A DNA stretch of 64,000 nt from DASSFG01 sp035547915 (lineage in GTDB: Bacteria; Planctomycetota; Planctomycetia; Pirellulales; JAICIG01): positions 62,001 to 126,000 of the forward strand of contig DASZTS010000020.1 in assembly GCA_035547915.1 (NCBI GenBank), given 5' to 3'. Below, piece by piece: positions 1 through 8,380 of the stretch (positions within the stretch are counted from its first letter, which is position 1; the number at the start of each line of letters is the position of its first letter). The translations under genes and the position numbers were made by a program. The notes beneath the pieces were generated by a model. It ran no database searches, had not been told where the DNA came from, and saw nothing but the letters and a program-made list of their open reading frames with translations.

Positions 1-2535
1 ATGTTGTCGGCCGGTATCGTGCGGGAACTCGCGCGAAGCTACCCCGACGGATCACCTGAGAACAAGAAACTGATGCAGGATGCGGCCGACAAGTACAAAG
101 CGATCTACGACAAGCGTCGCAAGTATCTCGTCGGCCTGATGGCCCGACTGCAGGAGGGCAACTGCTATCAGGATCTGGGCGACACGAAGCGGGCCATCGG
201 CAACTACGAGACGCTCCTTTCGCAACCCGACGAAGGACCCATGCATGCTCTCCGGACGACGGCCTTGCACCTCACACTCAAGTGCCTGACGTCGGACAAC
301 GAAAAGAATTACGAATCGGCCGTGCAACGCGGTGACGAGTGGCTCGAGAAGGCCCTGCCCGCCGACTCGCGCACGCCCGACGGACTGGGGATCACGTATT
401 TCACGGCCTTGGCCAACTACCGACTGGCCGACACGCTGACCAATGCCGAGGACCTGCAACGCAAGAAGGCGCTCTTGCTCGCCGCGAGGAAGCAGACGCA
501 GTGGGTCGCCAAGGCGCCGTCGTACAAGAATCCCTACCGCGACGATGCGCAGCAGCTCTATCGCAAACTGCTGGGCACCGAGGGAGAGGAGCAGAAAGAA
601 CCGGCCAATTTCGCCGAGTCGCTCGACCGGGCCAAGGAACTTCTCGACCGCCAACAAGACCGGTTGGCGCAGGTCAAGGTCGCGGCGGAGATGAAGGACG
701 AGGAGAACATACCCAAGTACAAGGGCGAGGCCCAGCAGTTCGGCCAAGAGGCCACCGGCTACTTCCGCCGCGCGCTCGAGCTGCGCGACGACGAGACGCC
801 GCTCGATAGCGTCAACATCGCCCGCTATTACCTGTGCTATCTCGACTTCCAAGGGGGCAATTACTACGACTCGGCCATTCTCGGCGAGTTCGTCGCCAAG
901 AACTATCCCAAGAGCCAGGGCGGTCGGCAGTGCGCCAAGATCGCCATGGCGGCCTACGCCCAGACGTACGAAGCCGGTCGCAAGGCCCAATTAAACAACG
1001 AAGTCGACCGCGACAAGATGGTCGAGATCGCCGACTTCATCACCTCGGCCTGGCCCGGCGGCGAAGAGGCCGACGAGGCGTGGAGCCTGCTGCTGCAGAT
1101 TTCTCTGGCCGCCGACCAGATCGACAAGGCGCTCGAGTATTTGCAGAAGATTCCCGCCGATTCGCCGCGCCGCGGCGAGGCCGAGCTGAAGGCCGGCCAG
1201 GCGTTGTGGGCGGCCTATCTGCGGGCCGCGCGCCGAGACGAGTCGGATCGGCTCCCTCAGGCCGAACTCGACGAGATGTTCAAATCGGCAAGCACATTCC
1301 TTTCCGACGGCTTGAAGCGGGCCCGTGTCGGGATCGACGCCGGCACGGTGCCGGTCACGCTCACCGTCGCGGCGGCTGCACTATCTCTGGCCCAGATCCA
1401 GATCGAATCGGGGCAAGCCGCTCAGGCCATCGACCTGCTGAACGATGCCAAGCTCGGTCCGTTGACCTTGGTCACCGCCGGCGATCCGGTGGCGAAGCTG
1501 GGGAATTTCGGCATCGACGCTTACAAACTGGCTTTGCGGGCCTATGTCGCTACCCAGGCGCTCGACAAGGCCGAGAGCACCATGGAAGCGCTCGACAAGT
1601 TGGTGGCGGAGGGGGGCGACGCCAACGCCGCCGGCCAATTGACGCGCATCTATATCGCCCTGGGGCGGGAACTGGAGCAACAGTTACAGCGGCTACGACA
1701 GGAACAGAAGGCCGACGAATTGGCCGCCGTCTCGAAGGGTTTCGAGCTGTTCCTCGACCGCATTTCCTCGCGAGCCAAGGGGAACACTTTCAGCTCGCTG
1801 AGCTGGGTGGCCGAGACCTATTTCAGTCTGGGAAGCGGCGCCTCCCCCGTCGAAGCCAAGGAACCGCCCGCCGAGGCCAAGGCTTATTTCGACAAATCGC
1901 TGAAGACCGACGAGAAGATCATCGCCACGGCAACCTCGGAGAAAGACTTCGCCACGGCCGGAGCGGTGCCCGCCGTCAAACTGCGCATGGCCCGCACCCA
2001 TCGGCGTATGCGGCAATACAAGCAAGCGTACGATTTGCTCGTCGAGGTGCTCAAGGGAAAATCGAACCTGATCGATGCGCAGAGCGAAGCCGCTCGCAAC
2101 TTTCAAGATTGGGGCGTCGAGAAGCCCGAGTACTTCATGAAGGCGATCGCCGGCGACGTGAAGCAGAAGAACCAGGAAGGCCGCGAAGAGAACCTCCTCT
2201 GGGGATGGGCGAAGATTGCCGTCCGCACGCAGTCGCAAAAGACGTCGGATGCCTTTTACGAGGCGCGCTACAACCAGGCGAAATGCTACGTGGAGCTGGC
2301 CAAGAAAAAGAGCGGCCCCGAACGCACCGACAGCCTGAGCAAGGCGGAACGCGATATCGTGTTCACGTATCGCCTGCGCCCGCGGTTGGGAGGCCCCGAG
2401 TGGCACAAAAAGTTTGATACCTTGCTGCGCAACGTGCAGCAACTACAAGGCAACTCGAAGCCGACCGGCTTGCCCGAAGAAGCAAGCAAGTCGGCGGGCT
2501 CGGTCAAGCCGGTCAGCACCGGCGCGGCAAAGTAA
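1..2535 (+). CDS. Large TPR-repeat protein, probably 5'-truncated by the window edge
   Basis: 844 residues are visible from base 1. The reading frame is open at the edge, so the true start may lie upstream. The protein is almost entirely alpha-helical, with tetratricopeptide-like repeats such as the helix pairs around residues 370-400 and 670-700, rich in Ala, Glu, Lys and Leu. No signal peptide is visible, as expected if the N-terminus is missing. It sits 52 bp upstream of a second TPR protein and then ExbB/ExbD/ExbD, all on the same strand, which suggests a scaffold in a proton-driven envelope complex. TPR folds mediate protein contacts; the partner here is inferred from gene order only. 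Confidence 0.85.
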   Translation: MLSAGIVRELARSYPDGSPENKKLMQDAADKYKAIYDKRRKYLVGLMARLQEGNCYQDLGDTKRAIGNYETLLSQPDEGPMHALRTTALHLTLKCLTSDNEKNYESAVQRGDEWLEKALPADSRTPDGLGITYFTALANYRLADTLTNAEDLQRKKALLLAARKQTQWVAKAPSYKNPYRDDAQQLYRKLLGTEGEEQKEPANFAESLDRAKELLDRQQDRLAQVKVAAEMKDEENIPKYKGEAQQFGQEATGYFRRALELRDDETPLDSVNIARYYLCYLDFQGGNYYDSAILGEFVAKNYPKSQGGRQCAKIAMAAYAQTYEAGRKAQLNNEVDRDKMVEIADFITSAWPGGEEADEAWSLLLQISLAADQIDKALEYLQKIPADSPRRGEAELKAGQALWAAYLRAARRDESDRLPQAELDEMFKSASTFLSDGLKRARVGIDAGTVPVTLTVAAAALSLAQIQIESGQAAQAIDLLNDAKLGPLTLVTAGDPVAKLGNFGIDAYKLALRAYVATQALDKAESTMEALDKLVAEGGDANAAGQLTRIYIALGRELEQQLQRLRQEQKADELAAVSKGFELFLDRISSRAKGNTFSSLSWVAETYFSLGSGASPVEAKEPPAEAKAYFDKSLKTDEKIIATATSEKDFATAGAVPAVKLRMARTHRRMRQYKQAYDLLVEVLKGKSNLIDAQSEAARNFQDWGVEKPEYFMKAIAGDVKQKNQEGREENLLWGWAKIAVRTQSQKTSDAFYEARYNQAKCYVELAKKKSGPERTDSLSKAERDIVFTYRLRPRLGGPEWHKKFDTLLRNVQQLQGNSKPTGLPEEASKSAGSVKPVSTGAAK

Positions 2536-2587
2536 GCGAATCGTCACGAACAGTTAGTCTTGGAACTGCCGAGGAGTCGATCTCTCC

Positions 2588-3622
2588 ATGAAAACTACAC
2601 GCGTTGCGGCATTGGCCGCTTGCGTACTCGCCGTGCCCGCCTGGTCGCGGGCCGCCGACGATACCATTAAGAAGACGGGCGAGACGCCCATCAAGTGCTC
2701 GATCTCCTCGATCAGCAAGGACGAGGTGAAGTACGAGAAGGGGGGCAAGGAAGAGACGGTGCCCACCTTCGAGATCGAATCGATCCGCCTCGCGGACGAG
2801 CCGGCACAGCTCAACCTGATTCGCAATCAGGCGAACAACGGCGCCTACGAAAATGCCCTCAAGGCGCTCGATCGTTTGGATGTCGATTCCATCGAGAAGG
2901 CCGAGGTCAAGGGAGAGGTTCAATACCTGCGGGCCTATTGCACCGCGCGGCTGGCGTTGGGCGGCAGCGGCGACGTAGGCGCTGCGGGCCGCCAGGTGAA
3001 GGAGTTCATCGATGCCAACTCCAATAGTTATCACTACTACCCGGCGAACGAATTGGCCGGCGACCTGCTGGTGGCGCTGGGCAGATACGATGCGGCCACG
3101 AACTTCTATAAGGCTCTGAGCACCGCCCCGGCGGCTGCTTGGAAGATCAAGGCCGGCATCGACACGGGACGCGCCAAGCTGGCGGAAAAGAAGTACGAAC
3201 CCGCTTTGAAGGAATTCGAAACGGCGCTTGGGTTGACCGATCAGGACAAGTCGCCCGAATCGCAAAAGCTGGCCGCCATGCTCGGCAAGGCAGCCTGTCT
3301 GGCGCAAACGGGCAAGCCCGACGAGGGCATCAAGCTGGCGGAGACGGTCATCTCGAAGTTGCCTGCCGAGGAGGTCGACTTGCACGCTTGGGCTTACGTG
3401 GTGCTGGGTAACTGCTACCGCCAGCTACCCAACCACACGAAGCAGGCGCTGCTCGCCTTCTTGCACGTCGACGTGCTCTATTTCTCGAACCCGCAGTGGC
3501 ACGCCGAGGCGCTCTGGAACCTGGCTTCGCTCTGGCAGGAACTGAAAAAGATCGACCGCGCCACGCAGGCGTCGGCGATGCTCAAGGAACGTTATCCCAA
3601 CAGTACATGGGCCAAACTCTAG
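2588..3622 (+). CDS. Secreted TPR-repeat protein upstream of exbB
   Basis: 344 residues. Residues 1-22 form a signal peptide (Lys/Arg start, hydrophobic AALAACVLAVPAWS, AxA-type cleavage site). Residues 35-80 are a small beta-rich segment containing a KCSISSISKDEVKYEKGG stretch. From about residue 75 to the end there are TPR-like helical pairs. The ATG follows a GAGGAG about 12 nt upstream. It lies between a large TPR protein and ExbB, so the likely place is the periplasm, possibly as part of an ExbB/D-energised machine. The specific function is unknown. Confidence 0.85.
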   Translation: MKTTRVAALAACVLAVPAWSRAADDTIKKTGETPIKCSISSISKDEVKYEKGGKEETVPTFEIESIRLADEPAQLNLIRNQANNGAYENALKALDRLDVDSIEKAEVKGEVQYLRAYCTARLALGGSGDVGAAGRQVKEFIDANSNSYHYYPANELAGDLLVALGRYDAATNFYKALSTAPAAAWKIKAGIDTGRAKLAEKKYEPALKEFETALGLTDQDKSPESQKLAAMLGKAACLAQTGKPDEGIKLAETVISKLPAEEVDLHAWAYVVLGNCYRQLPNHTKQALLAFLHVDVLYFSNPQWHAEALWNLASLWQELKKIDRATQASAMLKERYPNSTWAKL

Positions 3623-3679
3623 GGGCGCGGTGAGCACACCTGACCCCATACCCCCCCTACATCTTCGGAGAACAGACTA

Positions 3680-4471
3680 ATGCGACCTCGGTATCTGACC
3701 GGTTGGCTGGGCGCGGCGATTTGTGGGCTGCTGCTCCTCGGCCTTTGTGATTACGGCTTCCTGAGTTTGGCCGGCCCCTCGGTCGCCCAGGCGCAGGAAG
3801 AGGGGGCCGGCGACGCCGCCGCGGGCGATGCAGGGGCGCCCAAGCGAGAAAGCCAGCTCACGTTTTTCTATAAGGCTCTCGGACCCAAATATGTCGTGGC
3901 CTTCCTGGCGCTTTCCTTCACGTTCGTGGCGCTGATCGTGATGAACGTCCTCACGTTGCGGCGTTCGAGCATCGTGCCGATGGAACTCGTCGAGGCCTTC
4001 GAGGCCAATCTGAACGAGAAGAAGTATCAGGAGGCTTACGACCTGGCCAAGAACGACGATTCGTTCCTGGGACACGTGTTGGCAGCCGGTCTGGCCAAGC
4101 TTTCGCAGGGATATGCACAGGCCATCGAGGCGATGCAAGAGGTGGGTGAAGAGGAGACGATGAAGCTCGAACACCGCCTTGGCTATATCGCCCTGATCGG
4201 CACGATCAGCCCGATGGTCGGCCTGCTGGGCACGGTCGACGGCATGGTCGTGTCGTTTCAAGTTATCGCCCAGAGCACCACGCAACCCAAGCCCTCCGAG
4301 TTGGCCCAAGGTATTTCGATGGCCTTGATCACGACACTGGTCGGCCTGTGGCTCGCCATCCCGGCCATCGCCTTGTTCGGCATCATGCGCAACCGCATGG
4401 CCCGCTTGACGCTCGAAGTGGGCATCGTCAGCGAAGGGTTGATGAGCAAGCTGCCCATGAAGAAAGCGTAG
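3680..4471 (+). CDS. exbB: MotA/TolQ/ExbB-type proton channel protein
   Basis: 263 residues. An N-terminal hydrophobic signal-like segment (residues 10-35) ends near an AQAQ motif. A membrane helix follows at about 68-90, then a long cytoplasmic stretch. Two further helices (about 168-190 and 210-235) carry the family's conserved IGTISPMVGLLGTVDGMV and GISMALITTLVGLWLAIPAI segments. ExbB/TolQ subunits form a pentameric inner-membrane proton channel around an ExbD/TolR dimer. Two exbD-like genes follow directly, which strongly supports the assignment. A cleavable-looking N-terminal extension before the first helix is common in planctomycete and delta-proteobacterial members. Confidence 0.95.
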   Translation: MRPRYLTGWLGAAICGLLLLGLCDYGFLSLAGPSVAQAQEEGAGDAAAGDAGAPKRESQLTFFYKALGPKYVVAFLALSFTFVALIVMNVLTLRRSSIVPMELVEAFEANLNEKKYQEAYDLAKNDDSFLGHVLAAGLAKLSQGYAQAIEAMQEVGEEETMKLEHRLGYIALIGTISPMVGLLGTVDGMVVSFQVIAQSTTQPKPSELAQGISMALITTLVGLWLAIPAIALFGIMRNRMARLTLEVGIVSEGLMSKLPMKKA

Positions 4472-4519
4472 CGCGGGCGCAGTCGTCCGCGACGGATGTC
4501 AGACCGGCACAGTTCACCT

Positions 4520-4554
4520 GCCGATTTGACCGCCGAACGGCCGATTTGACCGCC
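4520..4554. repeat. Two tandem 15-bp direct repeats with 20-bp period
   Basis: GCCGATTTGACCGCC occurs at 4520-4534 and again at 4540-4554 in the 162-bp gap between exbB and the first exbD. The 20-bp period is close to two helical turns, which would fit a protein binding site. A chance local duplication is equally possible. Confidence 0.5.
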
Positions 4555-4633
4555 ACTCACTCCACGGGCGTTTCTCCAAACAAACTTTTCGAGCGAGCAG
4601 CCGGCCCGGGCCGGTCAATCCAGGACGCAGCAC

Positions 4634-5077
4634 ATGGCCAAGCGAAAGAAATTCGACATCTCGGCGGAAGGCGACATGACGCCGATGATCGACATGACCT
4701 TTCAGTTGATCGCTTTCTTCATGGTGCTCATCAATTTCGCGGAAGGGGACCAGGATCAGCGGATCAAGTTGCCGTCCAGCGAGTTGGCCAAGCCGCCCGA
4801 CGCACCGGTCGAAGCCCCGCTGATTCTGCAGTTGACGGAAGAGGGGAACGTGTTGCTCGGCGGCGATAAAGTGCCCATCGCCGACATGTCGCGCTACCTG
4901 CGTACGGAGTCCGAAATCATCAGGCGGCAAGATAAGGTCCCGTCCGAAGCATCGGTGATCATCCGGGCCGACCGCGGCACCAAGACGGGCCTCGTGCAAG
5001 AATTGATTAAGAAGTGTCAGGAACAGGGTTTCGAGAAGTTTTCCTTGCGCGCCAAACAAGAAGCGCGCGGTCCATGA
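4634..5077 (+). CDS. exbD: ExbD/TolR family protein, first paralogue
   Basis: 147 residues. A short cytoplasmic N-terminus is followed by the family signature DMTPMIDMTFQLIAFFMV (residues 14-31), which contains the Asp in the single membrane helix that carries protons in ExbD/TolR. The rest is a periplasmic domain. AGGA lies 9 nt before the ATG. It is the second component of the proton-driven ExbB/D motor and lies directly downstream of exbB. A second exbD paralogue follows, a BDD arrangement often seen where the motor drives something other than TonB uptake. Confidence 0.93.
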   Translation: MAKRKKFDISAEGDMTPMIDMTFQLIAFFMVLINFAEGDQDQRIKLPSSELAKPPDAPVEAPLILQLTEEGNVLLGGDKVPIADMSRYLRTESEIIRRQDKVPSEASVIIRADRGTKTGLVQELIKKCQEQGFEKFSLRAKQEARGP

Positions 5078-5170
5078 TGGATGGAGTTCGGGCGATCCAT
5101 TCGGCCCCGTTCGCGATAGGCAGAGAGCATTGTCGCGGGCGGTGCCTACCCGACAGGACATGAGCACGCT

Positions 5171-5662
5171 ATGAAAATACGCAAATCCGCCGCTTCGGGC
5201 AACGACAAGGTCGAAATGCAGATGACGCCGATGATCGACGTCGTCTTCCAGTTGCTGACGTTCTTCGTGATGAGTTTCAAGATCGTCTCGCAGGAAGGCG
5301 ACTTCAACATCAAGATGCCGATCGCCGCCGCATCGAGTTCCGAACAACAGGTCGAATTACCGCCCATCAAGCTGCGGCTTGCGGCCGATGCCCAAGGCAA
5401 CCTGAGCGGGATCAGCATGGGCGAGCGTCAGCTCCGTAACTACCGCGACCTGCATACCGAGATCCTGAACCTGGTGGGGACGGACACGGGCCCCAATTCC
5501 ATGGCGGCGCAGGCGGAGTGCGAGATCGACGCCGATTACAACCTGCACTACGAGAACGTCGTCGACGCGATCACGGCCATCTCCGGGCATGTCGACGCTT
5601 CGGGCCACGTCGTCAAGCTCATCGAGAAGCTGAAATTCGCTCCGCCCAAGCAGGGTGGATGA
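5171..5662 (+). CDS. exbD: ExbD/TolR family protein, second paralogue
   Basis: 163 residues with the same layout as its neighbour: a cytoplasmic N-terminus, the signature QMTPMIDVVFQLLTFFVM (about residues 17-34) with the membrane Asp, then a periplasmic domain of about 120 residues. The 93-bp gap from the first exbD and the shared strand suggest one operon. The two paralogues differ clearly after the membrane helix, so they may form a heterodimer at the ExbB pore or serve different partners. It ends 33 bp from the convergent xer gene. Confidence 0.93.
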   Translation: MKIRKSAASGNDKVEMQMTPMIDVVFQLLTFFVMSFKIVSQEGDFNIKMPIAAASSSEQQVELPPIKLRLAADAQGNLSGISMGERQLRNYRDLHTEILNLVGTDTGPNSMAAQAECEIDADYNLHYENVVDAITAISGHVDASGHVVKLIEKLKFAPPKQGG

Positions 5663-5695
5663 CGAACGCGACCGGGCTTTCGTGTGCCGCCCGAC

Positions 5696-6628
5696 TCACG
5701 CCCGCGGGTGGAACTTGCGGTGCACGGCCTTGAGACGCGCCGGATCGACGTGTGTGTAGATCTGCGTGGTGGCGATGCTGGCGTGACCCAGCATCTCCTG
5801 CACCTGCCGCAAGTCGGCGCCTCCGGCCAGCACGTGCGTGGCGAAGCTGTGCCGTAGCGTGTGCGGGCTGACACTATCCGGCGCCCCCGCGCGACGGGCG
5901 TACTCCTTGATCAGCTCCCAGATGCGTTCTCTCCGCAACCGCTGGCCGCGCCGCGAGAGCAACAGCCAGATCGGCGCCGGCGACGTACGCGCGGCGAGCG
6001 CCGGCCGTTCGTGTTGCAGATAATCTTTCACGGCCTCGACCGCCCGCCTACCCAGCGGAACGAGCCGCTCCTTGTCGCCCTTGCCATGGCACAGGCAGTA
6101 ACCGTCGTCGAGGTGCACGTCGCGGAGTTTGAGCGTCGACAGTTCCGATGCACGGCAGCCGGTGGCGTAGAGCAGTTCGAGCATCGCCCGATCGCGCCGC
6201 CAACAAGGGTCGCTCACCCGGGGCGCCGCGAGCATCCGATCGATCAGTTCCGGCGGCAGCACCTTGGGCACCCTCTGCCACAGCTTCTGGCTGCCGAGCA
6301 ACTCGACGTAATTGTCCCTGAGCGTCCCCTCCAACTGTAGATAACGGAAGAAGAGCTTGAGCGACACCAGGTGCCGCCCCAGGCTGGCCGGCGCCAATCT
6401 GCGTTGATGTAACCAGCCCGCATAGTCGGCCAGATCCTGAACGTTGAGCGCGGGAATCTTTCGCCCGCCGAGCCACTCGTAGAACCGCTTTAGATCGCGG
6501 CGATAGGCCATCACGGTATTGTCGGCCAGGTGGCATTCCGTGCGCAGGTAGTCGACGAATGCCCCCACCCACGGATGTTCCGCCCGCTGAAGAGGGGCGG
6601 CGGTGGACGTGGTCGGTTTCTTCACCAT
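5696..6628 (-). CDS. xerD: Tyrosine recombinase XerC/XerD
   Basis: 310 residues from the ATG at 6628, the usual Xer length. The open frame extends 41 codons further up, but that part is Arg/Gly-rich and unlike the family. The N-terminal SAM-like core-binding domain covers about residues 17-105. The catalytic set is visible: Arg159 (ATGCRASEL), Lys in GKGDKERLV, His256 and Arg259 (SPHTLRH), His282 (LGHAS) and nucleophile Tyr291. Xer recombinases resolve chromosome dimers at dif. There are no phage genes nearby, so a housekeeping role is likely. The XerC versus XerD choice is uncertain. Confidence 0.93.
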   Translation of the reverse strand: MVKKPTTSTAAPLQRAEHPWVGAFVDYLRTECHLADNTVMAYRRDLKRFYEWLGGRKIPALNVQDLADYAGWLHQRRLAPASLGRHLVSLKLFFRYLQLEGTLRDNYVELLGSQKLWQRVPKVLPPELIDRMLAAPRVSDPCWRRDRAMLELLYATGCRASELSTLKLRDVHLDDGYCLCHGKGDKERLVPLGRRAVEAVKDYLQHERPALAARTSPAPIWLLLSRRGQRLRRERIWELIKEYARRAGAPDSVSPHTLRHSFATHVLAGGADLRQVQEMLGHASIATTQIYTHVDPARLKAVHRKFHPRA

Positions 6629-6756
6629 CGGTTTCGTCCTGTTCGGGAGCGTCGTACCGGCGACCGAGCCGCCGTTGCCGCGCCATGGCGAGTCGCCGGC
6701 ACGGGGCTGCAACTTTGCACCATCGGCCATTCCGGCCCGACAACTCGCCAAAATCT

Positions 6757-6764
6757 GTTAAAAT
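6757..6764 (+). promoter_or_regulatory. Possible extended -10 element for galE
   Basis: TGTTAAAAT (TG at 6757-6758 area, TAAAAT at 6759-6764) fits an extended -10. There is no good -35 at 17 bp. It would give a leader of about 60 nt before the galE ATG. Weak, by-eye assignment. Confidence 0.25.
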
Positions 6765-6830
6765 CTCGGCCGGTAGCCGCTGGGGTGGAGTTCCCCGGCC
6801 AGAGATTCGCATCCGACGGAAAGGACAACC

Positions 6831-7817
6831 ATGAAGATTCTGGTCACGGGCGGAGCGGGGTACGTGGGCAGCCACGCCGCCCGCCATCTCGACCTCATGG
6901 GCCACGAGATCTGGATCTACGACAACCTCAGCCAGGGACATCGCGCCGCGGCCTTGCCCGGACGGCTCATCGAGGGCGACCTACACGATGAGGCGAAGCT
7001 CACATCCACGCTGCGCGACAAGAAGATCGAGGCCGTCATGCATTTCGCGGCCTTCGCACTGGTGGGCGAGTCGGTGACCGATCCGGCGAAGTATTACCGC
7101 AATAACGTGGTCGGCAGCTTATCGTTGCTCCAGGCCATGCGCAATGCGAACGTGAGCAAGATCGTTTTTTCCAGCACCACCGCCACATACGGCGCGCCGG
7201 AACGCGTGCCCATCAGCGAGGACGAGCCGCAGCGGCCCATCAATCCTTACGGGTTCACGAAGCTGGCGATCGAGCGGGCGCTGGACGATTACGCTCATGC
7301 TTACGGCTTCGCCTATGCCGCGCTGCGATACTTCAACGCGGCCGGAGCAAATCCGCGCGGTGACCTGGGGGAAGACCACCTGCCCGAATCACACCTGATT
7401 CCGATCGTGCTCCAGGTCGCCCTGGGACAGCGCGAGCGGATCACGATCTTCGGCGACGACTACCCCACTCCCGACGGAACGTGCATCCGAGATTACATCC
7501 ACGTCGACGACCTGGCCAGTGCCCACGCATTGGCGCTCGAGCGGCTCCGCCCGGGCGAAGGCATCCGGCTCAATCTGGGCACCGGCCATGGGCACAGCGT
7601 GCGCGAAGTGGTCGATGCCTGCCGGCGCGTGACCGCCCGCGAGATTCCCACCGAGATCGGACCGCGTCGCAGCGGCGACCCTCCCGAGCTGGTCGCCGAC
7701 TCGCGCCGAGCGCGCACCACGCTCGGATGGACGCCAAAGTACGGCGAACTCGATGCGATCGTAGCCACGGCCTGGCGCTGGCACTCCGCCCATCCGCATG
7801 GCTATGGGGACAGGTGA
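6831..7817 (+). CDS. galE: UDP-glucose 4-epimerase
   Basis: 328 residues, typical of GalE. The Rossmann NAD site GGAGYVGSH is at residues 7-15. The SSTTATYG segment (115-122) supplies the active-site Ser/Thr, and the YxxxK pair is Tyr141/Lys145 in NPYGFTK. It interconverts UDP-glucose and UDP-galactose for polysaccharide and LPS sugars in the cytoplasm. AAAGGA lies 6 nt before the ATG. It is divergent from xerD (202 bp between starts) and is followed by a hairpin at 7853-7874. Confidence 0.95.
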   Translation: MKILVTGGAGYVGSHAARHLDLMGHEIWIYDNLSQGHRAAALPGRLIEGDLHDEAKLTSTLRDKKIEAVMHFAAFALVGESVTDPAKYYRNNVVGSLSLLQAMRNANVSKIVFSSTTATYGAPERVPISEDEPQRPINPYGFTKLAIERALDDYAHAYGFAYAALRYFNAAGANPRGDLGEDHLPESHLIPIVLQVALGQRERITIFGDDYPTPDGTCIRDYIHVDDLASAHALALERLRPGEGIRLNLGTGHGHSVREVVDACRRVTAREIPTEIGPRRSGDPPELVADSRRARTTLGWTPKYGELDAIVATAWRWHSAHPHGYGDR

Positions 7818-7847
7818 CGACGCCACACAGCCGATCGCACCGCGCGC

Positions 7848-7874
7848 AAAAAAATCGGCGGTGAACCGCCGATT
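7848..7874 (-). terminator. Intrinsic terminator of the DUF1573/YSPV operon
   Basis: The arms AATCGGCGGT (7853-7862) and ACCGCCGATT (7865-7874) form a 10-bp perfect inverted repeat. Read on the minus strand it is followed by a run of seven T (7848-7854 as A on the plus strand). It lies 39 bp downstream of the minus-strand YSPV gene. It also sits 35 bp after galE and may act in both directions, though the T-run is on the minus side. Confidence 0.8.
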
Positions 7875-7912
7875 CTTCGCAATCAATCCGATTTTGCCGG
7901 TCGCTCTTGCGA

Positions 7913-8380
7913 CTACGGTCCCATGGCCCGGAAGAAATTCCGCACCGGCTGTCCCGGCACATATCGCGGCGTGACGACATAGGGAGTGTAATAGCTCCTC
8001 ACGACCGGGCTGTACGTGACCACCGGGCGATACGTCGTCACAGGGGCGTATGTCGTGGTGACCGGACTATAAGCCGTAACCGCCGGACTATATGCCGTGA
8101 CCGATTCGGTCACGACCGGGCTGTAAGCGGTCACGGGCGGAGCGTAGTAGCTCACGGCCGCGCCGTAGTTGCCATAGTTCGCCGAATACGACGTGAAGCT
8201 CGGGGTCGAAACGGGCGGACTGTAACCGTAATTGGTCACGACGGGCCGCCAGGCGTCAACCACCACGGGCGATTGCACCACGACGGGACTGTAGGTCTCG
8301 TACACGACGCCCTGGGCCGAAGCCAGCGAGCATACGCCTAACACGACAAAAAGAGTCACCACGGCGATGGTCTGTCTCAT
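7913..8380 (-). CDS. Secreted low-complexity YSPV-repeat protein
   Basis: 155 residues. A signal peptide (residues 1-23, cleavage after SLASA) is followed by a repetitive region rich in Tyr, Ser, Pro, Val and Thr, with many copies of YSPV and variants (TYSPVV, AYSPVV, TYAPV). A short basic tail ends in RNFFRAMGP. The ATG overlaps the stop of the upstream DUF1573 gene (ATGA) and a GAGGAG lies 6 nt before it, so translation is coupled. Tyr/Pro-rich repeats suggest an extended envelope or surface protein. No function can be assigned. Confidence 0.8.
   Translation of the reverse strand: MRQTIAVVTLFVVLGVCSLASAQGVVYETYSPVVVQSPVVVDAWRPVVTNYGYSPPVSTPSFTSYSANYGNYGAAVSYYAPPVTAYSPVVTESVTAYSPAVTAYSPVTTTYAPVTTYRPVVTYSPVVRSYYTPYVVTPRYVPGQPVRNFFRAMGP

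Noticed and set aside
5696..6628. Xer gene as part of a phage or integron
   Set aside because: No attachment site, phage or cassette gene beside it; housekeeping neighbours and normal composition.
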